64,000 bases of DNA from Tepidibacillus fermentans (lineage in GTDB: Bacteria > Bacillota > Bacilli > Tepidibacillales > Tepidibacillaceae). Position 1 is the stretch's first letter, and each line of letters begins with the position of its first letter. The stretch spans positions 1-64,000 of the forward strand of contig NZ_SMAB01000001.1 of NCBI RefSeq assembly GCF_004342885.1, written 5' to 3'. The position numbers and the translations under genes were made by a program. This document shows, piece after piece, positions 59,756-64,000 of this stretch. Below the pieces are notes generated by a model. It was not told where the DNA came from. It saw nothing but the letters and a program-made list of their open reading frames with translations, and did no database searches.

Positions 59756-60005
59756 TGAAAAAACCTTCCCATCCCAATCTAGGGACGAGAAGGTAACCCG
59801 CGGTACCACCCTAATAGCTAAAAAGCCACTCAAAAGAATAACGGTCTAAACCGACTTTTCCTACTCGCAGTACTGCTTTCGGAAAGCAGCTCCTAGGTGA
59901 TATTTCTATAAAATGAGATTACTAGGCTTACACCATTCCCTAGCTCGCTGAGAATCCATTTTATGAAACGTGTCCCAATCACAGCTTTTTTCTATCAATT
60001 TATAA
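59756..60005 (-). promoter_or_regulatory. T-box riboswitch of ileS (tRNA-Ile)
   Basis: The T-box sequence AGGGTGGTACCGCGGG is on the minus strand at about 59808-59793, followed by the terminator CCTTCTCGTCCC with its complement (59756-59790) and a U-run. The Stem I specifier loop reads AAAT ATC ACC, with the isoleucine codon AUC at 59901-59899. Uncharged tRNA-Ile would hold the antiterminator and allow ileS transcription. The leader fills the gap between divIVA and ileS. Confidence 0.95.
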
Positions 60006-60011
60006 TGTAAG

Positions 60012-60040
60012 AATATACATAATTATAGACAGAAAGTCAA
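60012..60040 (-). promoter_or_regulatory. Sigma-A promoter of the ileS T-box leader
   Basis: TTGACT (60040-60035) and TATATT (60017-60012) on the minus strand, 17 bases apart, right after the divIVA stop. Confidence 0.65.
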
Positions 60041-60043
60041 TAT

Positions 60044-60547
60044 TTATACGTCAATTTTGTCTTTTTCTACTTTTTCTAGCGGTTCAAGTTGTTCAAGTTC
60101 ATCCCAAGTCTTTTCACTAAGCATTTCTAACTGTGCTTCTAACAAAGTACGAAAACGCGTCCGATAAATACTTGCTTTTTTCTTTAGTTCTTCAATTTCT
60201 AAAGCGATTGTTCTTGATTTAATCAATGCTTCATTAATAATACGATCGGCATTTTTCTCAGCTTCTTTGACGATCAATTGGGCTTCTTTTTTCGCATTCG
60301 CTTTTAGTTCTTCAGCCGCCTCTTGCGCAACAATGATTGACTTGCTCAAGCTTTCTTCAATATTGGCAAAATGTTGCAATCTTTCATTCGCCTGAAGGAT
60401 TTTTTCCTCTAGATCTTTATTTTGACGGATTAATGCTTCATAATCCTTAATAATCTGATCAAGGAATTCATTAACTTCATCTTCATCATAACCACGAAAA
60501 GCTTTACTAAATTCTTTATTATGGATATCTAGCGGGGTTAAAGGCAC
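60044..60547 (-). CDS. divIVA: Cell division protein DivIVA
   Basis: A coiled-coil scaffold that binds negatively curved membrane at poles and septa and positions Min proteins. The N-terminal LTPLDIHNKEFSKAFRGYDEDEVNEFLDQ contains the membrane-binding Lys/Arg-rich tip. Two coiled coils follow (about residues 30-65 and 75-150). Start is GTG at 60547 after GGAGGTG, giving VPLTPLDI. Length 167. Located after ylmH, as in B. subtilis. Confidence 0.96.
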   Translation of the reverse strand: MPLTPLDIHNKEFSKAFRGYDEDEVNEFLDQIIKDYEALIRQNKDLEEKILQANERLQHFANIEESLSKSIIVAQEAAEELKANAKKEAQLIVKEAEKNADRIINEALIKSRTIALEIEELKKKASIYRTRFRTLLEAQLEMLSEKTWDELEQLEPLEKVEKDKIDV

Positions 60548-60645
60548 CAAAAACACCTCCAATCAAAATATGTGATCTGTATGATCTGGTCAATTTCAAA
60601 CTTCGACATTCAAATAAAAAATCCTTCATATTCTTACAATATTTT

Positions 60646-61428
60646 TTAAATGATTTTACCAACCTTTATCAACATTCGACCTTTTTTCGTGATTCCTTCT
60701 TCTTCTAAGAGTTTAAAGCGTCCAAATTTTCTTAGTGAGACCATGTCTCCAACTTCTAATTTATAATCCACTTGGTCAATGATTTGCCAATTCACTTTTA
60801 CATGTTTTCCCTTAATCCATTCTACTACTTTTGAACGAGATTGGTGAAATACTTGTGCTACTATAGCATCGATCCGCAAAGAAGATACGGAAAATTGTTG
60901 AATCTCATATTGAATGGATGGAGGATTCAGTTGATTCCTTGGTATCGACTCTAAATAAATCTTGGTTTTACCAATTTGCTTTAATTCCATTCTCACATAA
61001 TCTGCCACTTCACTTGCGACGATAAATTGTTTTGTTGTATCCGTGATTAAAATGTCACCAAATTTTTCTCGTTTCAATCCAATATTTAATAAGGCCCCTA
61101 ACACATTTTGATGTGTAAGTTCAAAAAATTTATTTTCACCTAGAATTTGAAAAAAATGAAGTCCTAATTCTTCTTGATCAAAAATATAATAGGAAGGGGC
61201 AATCAGAACCCTTCCTCGCTCTGCTTGTTCATAGCCCCCATCAAAAAACATCGTCAAATCCATGTAAGAATTAACGATGTTTTCGATAATCACCTTTTGT
61301 CTTGGATCAACGAAATCAGTTCTGATCGGCTGATGGTTACGCAGAACTCGCTCACAGGAATCGATCATTCTTTCAACAAAGGGTAGCTCTTCTTTACGAT
61401 AGTGATTCAGTATATGTTCGATCCCCAT
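60646..61428 (-). CDS. ylmH: YlmH family RNA-binding protein with S4 domain
   Basis: A 260-residue protein. The N-terminal portion is a unique YlmH domain; the C-terminal S4 domain (LRIDAIVAQVFHQSRSKVVEW and VKVNWQ, from about residue 185) binds RNA. Recent work ties YlmH to ribosome quality control, working beside RqcH; rqcH is also in this window. ATG follows GAGGT. It is six bases from ylmG. Confidence 0.93.
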   Translation of the reverse strand: MGIEHILNHYRKEELPFVERMIDSCERVLRNHQPIRTDFVDPRQKVIIENIVNSYMDLTMFFDGGYEQAERGRVLIAPSYYIFDQEELGLHFFQILGENKFFELTHQNVLGALLNIGLKREKFGDILITDTTKQFIVASEVADYVRMELKQIGKTKIYLESIPRNQLNPPSIQYEIQQFSVSSLRIDAIVAQVFHQSRSKVVEWIKGKHVKVNWQIIDQVDYKLEVGDMVSLRKFGRFKLLEEEGITKKGRMLIKVGKII

Positions 61429-61433
61429 CGTTG

Positions 61434-61712
61434 TTACCTCGTCAATACAAAAATATAGTTCAGAATGGATAAGGCACCTAAATAGATAAACTTTAATGCA
61501 AATATAGCAACAATCGGAGAAATGTCGATCATACCAATCGGTGGTATGAACCTGCGAAATGGACGTAAATAAGGTTCAACTAATCGAGCCAATAATTCCC
61601 CAATTGGACTTTGGGCCATCTGAGGAATCCATGACATTAAAATATACACAAAAATCATGTAAAAATATATATTATACGCAAATTGGATTATTTGTGTTAA
61701 TAAGGAAATCAT
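61434..61712 (-). CDS. ylmG: YggT family membrane protein YlmG
   Basis: A 92-residue protein with two membrane segments (residues 8-25, and near 65-88). The family core RLVEPYLRPFRRFIPPIGMIDISPI is conserved. YggT/YlmG proteins are linked to septum formation in several lineages. It lies between sepF and ylmH. Confidence 0.93.
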   Translation of the reverse strand: MISLLTQIIQFAYNIYFYMIFVYILMSWIPQMAQSPIGELLARLVEPYLRPFRRFIPPIGMIDISPIVAIFALKFIYLGALSILNYIFVLTR

Positions 61713-61739
61713 GCTGTCACCCTTTACACTTTTATTCTA

Positions 61740-62141
61740 CTATTCTTGGATCATTTCTGTAATTGTACCTTCAATATCAATATTCTCTGGCGTGCAGACA
61801 AAAATACTGGCTCCAACTTTTGAAATCTCTCCATTTAAGGCATAGACACACCCACTTAAGAAATCAACCACTCGCCTTGCTTGATCTGAATTCATTCGTT
61901 GAAGATTTACGATTACTGGACGATGTGAACGTAAATAATCTGCGATTTGTTGAGCCTCTTCATAGGATCGTGGTTCTGATAAAATCACTTTTACGTTTTT
62001 CTGACTATGTAAGCTGATCACGTTATTTTTTTGTTTACGGCTTGGCAAAAATTCTTCTTCTCTTACCCTCTCTTCTGGCTCTTCCATGATCTCTTCATCC
62101 TCATCGTTTAAACCAAGAAAACCCATTAATTTCCCCATCAT
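61740..62141 (-). CDS. sepF: Cell division protein SepF
   Basis: A membrane-anchored FtsZ-binding protein that shapes the septum. The N-terminal amphipathic helix MMGKLMGFLGL is the membrane anchor, followed by a charged linker and the C-terminal DUF552 domain (IVNLQRMNSDQARRVVDFLSG and the GASIFVCTPENI tail). The start at 62141 follows GGTGGAGGA. Length 133. Confidence 0.95.
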   Translation of the reverse strand: MMGKLMGFLGLNDEDEEIMEEPEERVREEEFLPSRKQKNNVISLHSQKNVKVILSEPRSYEEAQQIADYLRSHRPVIVNLQRMNSDQARRVVDFLSGCVYALNGEISKVGASIFVCTPENIDIEGTITEMIQE

Positions 62142-62168
62142 AAAAATTCCTCCACCTTTCATTTTGCT

Positions 62169-62849
62169 TTAATTTTTAAATAACACGGTTCCTAAACGGA
62201 TAAAAGTTGCTCCTTCTTCAATCGCAATTTCAAAGTCGTTGGACATCCCCATCGATAACTCTTCTAAAGGCTCTGAAAAAATTTTCTCTTGGTTAATCTG
62301 ATCTCTCCATTCCCGCAGCCCCCTAAATACAGAGCGAATCAAATCTTGATTCTTAATATTAGGTGCCATTGTCATAAAACCAATGACTTGTATGGAATCA
62401 TATTGTCGAATTGACTTACAAAAATCGATGAGTTCAGCTGGATTAACACCACCTTTGCTCTCTTCACCGGATATATTTACTTGAATAAAACATTTCACTT
62501 TGGTTTGGAGTTGTTTTGCCCGCTTATCGATGGCTTCTGCCAAAGAAAGCCGATCCAAAGAATGAATATAATCGAACTTTCCGATCACTTGTTTCACTTT
62601 ATTGGTTTGCAAATGACCGATAAAATGCCAAACTCCCATTGATGATAGTGCTTCGTATTTCGGGAGCGCATGTTGAACCCTGTTCTCCCCAATATGCTGA
62701 ATCCCTAATTCAAGTATTTCCCTCGTTTGCTCGATGTCAACATATTTGGTCACTGCGATCATTTTAATCTCATTTTCGTTTCTTTGGCTAATTTCGCACG
62801 CTTTTTTAATTTTTTGCTTTACTTGTTGAATATTTTCCATTAAAGACAT
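62169..62849 (-). CDS. ylmE: PLP homeostasis protein (YggS/YlmE, PLPBP family)
   Basis: A PLP-binding protein of 226 residues with an alanine-racemase-like barrel but no racemase C-terminal domain. The PLP lysine is in MIAVTKYVDIE near residue 35; HFIGHLQTNK, GVNPAEL, and SMGMSNDFEIAIEEGATFIRLG near the C-terminus are conserved. It lies between pgeF and sepF, as in B. subtilis. Confidence 0.95.
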   Translation of the reverse strand: MSLMENIQQVKQKIKKACEISQRNENEIKMIAVTKYVDIEQTREILELGIQHIGENRVQHALPKYEALSSMGVWHFIGHLQTNKVKQVIGKFDYIHSLDRLSLAEAIDKRAKQLQTKVKCFIQVNISGEESKGGVNPAELIDFCKSIRQYDSIQVIGFMTMAPNIKNQDLIRSVFRGLREWRDQINQEKIFSEPLEELSMGMSNDFEIAIEEGATFIRLGTVLFKN

Positions 62850-62853
62850 CGAA

Positions 62854-63684
62854 TTAATCTTCCTTCCTTAAGCCAATCCAAGCCGCCATTCGACCCGTTT
62901 TCCCATGATCTTTTCGGTGAGAGAAAAATAAATGATGATCACAACTTGTACAATATGAAGAAATTTCGATATGATTCGGCAAAATTCCTGCCTGAATTAG
63001 TATTTGTTGGTTTAATTTTTTTAAATCTAAATCATAGTGACCGTTTTGCTTATCAAAGATCATTTCTTCTGTAATCATTGAAAAAGTAGATTGTATAGGT
63101 TGAATCACTCGAGCATCAACTTCATAACAACATTGTCCAATCGATGGACCAATCGCAACACGAATATCATCACGATTCGAACCATAATGAGTTACAAAAG
63201 TTTCAACCATTTTTTCTGCTATTTTCAATTGTGTTCCTTTCCAACCTGCATGAGCAAGACCAATCACTTTTTTTATTGGATCGAGGAAAAATAAAGGAAC
63301 ACAATCCGCATAAAAGGAAGTAAGTAATATATCAGATTCAGAGGTAACAATTCCATCCGTGACTTGGATGGCATCTTCTCTCGTTAACCGACCTTTTCCC
63401 CGTTCATTTTTTGAAATGATTTCAATATGATTTCCATGAATCTGTTCTGCTGATGTCCAAGCATCAAAAGAAAAACCTAAAGCATCAGCTAAAATTTTTC
63501 GATTTGTAATCACATCTTCTTGATTGTCATTTACATGTAGGGCTAAATTCATCGTCGCGTAAGGTTCTTGACTCACTCCACCTTTTTTCGTACTAAATCC
63601 TACAGTTAATCCAGGTACGAGTTTTTGCCAAGAATCAATTACGAAATGTGGAATCGGTTGTTCCTTTAATTGAAACGGTTCCAT
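62854..63684 (-). CDS. pgeF: Purine nucleoside/peptidoglycan editing protein PgeF (YlmD, DUF152 family)
   Basis: A 276-residue protein of the multicopper-oxidase-like (DUF152) family, with the zinc/active-site signature SFYADCVPLFF near residue 125, LAHAGWKGT near residue 145, and GPSIGQCCYEV near residue 186. Members have purine nucleosidase-like activity, and E. coli YfiH proofreads peptidoglycan precursors. The start at 63684 (MEPFQLKEQ) follows AAAGGAG. The next gene, ylmE, begins four bases after it. Confidence 0.93.
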   Translation of the reverse strand: MEPFQLKEQPIPHFVIDSWQKLVPGLTVGFSTKKGGVSQEPYATMNLALHVNDNQEDVITNRKILADALGFSFDAWTSAEQIHGNHIEIISKNERGKGRLTREDAIQVTDGIVTSESDILLTSFYADCVPLFFLDPIKKVIGLAHAGWKGTQLKIAEKMVETFVTHYGSNRDDIRVAIGPSIGQCCYEVDARVIQPIQSTFSMITEEMIFDKQNGHYDLDLKKLNQQILIQAGILPNHIEISSYCTSCDHHLFFSHRKDHGKTGRMAAWIGLRKED

Positions 63685-63758
63685 GTCATGCACTCCTTTA
63701 CCACATTTTATCATAATGACTTTCATCATTAAATATAGCATATGAACAAGATAAAAAT

Positions 63759-63801
63759 AGGTTTGTATATTTCAACACGCTCCGTTGTTCGTGTATAAAA
63801 T
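63759..63801. repeat. Dispersed repeat, copy E (half-copy)
   Basis: AGGTTTGTATATT is followed by TCAACACGCTCCGTTG and CGTGTATAAAA. It matches the left half of copies B and C; the flanking ATAAAAAT just before it is shared with copy A. It lies between the terminator of the YlmC/YmxH gene and pgeF. Confidence 0.65.
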
Positions 63802-63802
63802 C

Positions 63803-63832
63803 AAAAAAAAAGACAAGGAAAATCTCCTTGTC
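63803..63832 (-). terminator. Terminator after the YlmC/YmxH gene
   Basis: GACAAGGA and TCCTTGTC (63812-63819, 63825-63832) form an 8-bp stem with a five-base loop. The minus strand continues with a run of U residues at 63811-63803. Confidence 0.8.
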
Positions 63833-63841
63833 ATCGTTCAT

Positions 63842-64000
63842 TTAATATTTTTTAAATGGATCTGAATCCTCATTCGATTCTAAAGATCGAAAAGAGCGAT
63901 GATCATCCAGTTTCACCAATACCACATCAAGACCAATCTTTACAATATTCCTCCAAGGAATAATATACTCTGTACCATTACCAAAAAGGCCAAACAACTT
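63842..64000 (-). CDS. YlmC/YmxH family protein (partial)
   Basis: The last 52 codons of a PRC-barrel-like protein; the start lies beyond the window. The visible residues KLFGLFGNGTEYIIPWRNIVKIGLDVVLV match the C-terminal part of YlmC/YmxH (B. subtilis: IIPWRHIKKIG-like). A polar tail ending in DPFKKY follows, longer than in typical YlmC. The function is not settled; YmxH is linked to sporulation. The gene order (ylmC then ylmD) is as in B. subtilis. Confidence 0.85.
   Translation of the reverse strand, partial: KLFGLFGNGTEYIIPWRNIVKIGLDVVLVKLDDHRSFRSLESNEDSDPFKKY

Noticed and set aside
59756-60005. A possible tRNA gene in the divIVA-ileS gap, because of clustered hairpins
   Set aside because: The hairpins belong to the T-box leader; there is no tRNA cloverleaf or TTCGANTC arm.

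Overview
This window is a low-GC, gene-dense stretch of a chromosome from an endospore-forming member of the Bacillota, class Bacilli. Almost every gene lies on the minus strand. Read from right to left, the order follows the Bacillus subtilis region ylmC(ymxH)-ylmD-ylmE-sepF-ylmG-ylmH-divIVA-ileS-lspA-rluD-type-pyrRPBC-carAB-pyrKDFE ... rqcH(yloA)-yloB-yloC-remA-gmk-rpoZ-coaBC-priA-def-fmt-rsmB-rlmN-prpC-prkC-rsgA-rpe ... thiN-spoVM-rpmB-yloU-fakA ... sdaAB-sdaAA-recG. Spore formation is indicated by spoVM, a YteA-type protein and a YlmC/YmxH protein. I cannot name the genus; the diaminopimelate-aminotransferase (DapL) lysine route differs from B. subtilis.

Layout. Positions 1-457 hold the first codons of an unknown minus-strand gene behind a hairpin that pairs with its ribosome-binding site, the recG terminator, and a possible plus-strand structured RNA. 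458-8740 carries recG, serine dehydratase (sdaAA/sdaAB), a FakB-type and a FakA-type fatty-acid kinase subunit, yloU, divergent rpmB, spoVM and thiN. 8797-14207 breaks the B. subtilis order: an OpuA-type glycine betaine transporter with a divergent GbsR/OpcR-type regulator, then a penicillin-binding carboxypeptidase. 14210-28102 is a conserved housekeeping run: translation modification, PrkC/PrpC signalling, priA, coaBC, rpoZ, gmk, remA, yloC. 28245-33102 carries dapL, dapF and a Ca2+ P-type ATPase; rqcH is divergent. 34999-41804 is a second accessory block: acetyltransferase, a putative 27-residue membrane peptide, rpiA, a BAX-inhibitor protein, a YajQ protein, tag, a cyclase-family hydrolase, zwf and gnd. 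41948-53799 is the complete de novo UMP operon with three PyrR attenuators. 54041-64000 holds rluD-type synthase, lspA, YteA, a DUF5665 protein, ileS under a T-box, and the divIVA/ylm cell-division cluster, ending in a partial YlmC/YmxH gene.

The genes work together in several groups: UMP synthesis under PyrR attenuation, oxidative pentose phosphate enzymes (zwf, gnd, rpiA), formyl-methionine handling (fmt, def), reversible protein phosphorylation (prkC, prpC), septum placement (sepF, ylmG, ylmH, divIVA), and osmoprotectant uptake.

The least-explained structure is a family of short dispersed repeats. Five copies (about 4261, 12782, 38558, 54004 and 63759) share a core beginning GGTTTGTATATTCCAAC. 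Each lies within about 45 bases downstream of a minus-strand stop codon. The two long copies form large inverted-repeat elements. Other points worth checking are the candidate plus-strand RNA at 294-460, the RBS-sequestering hairpin at 44-102 and the small peptide gene downstream of rpiA. No prophage, insertion sequence, CRISPR array, rRNA or tRNA gene was seen.
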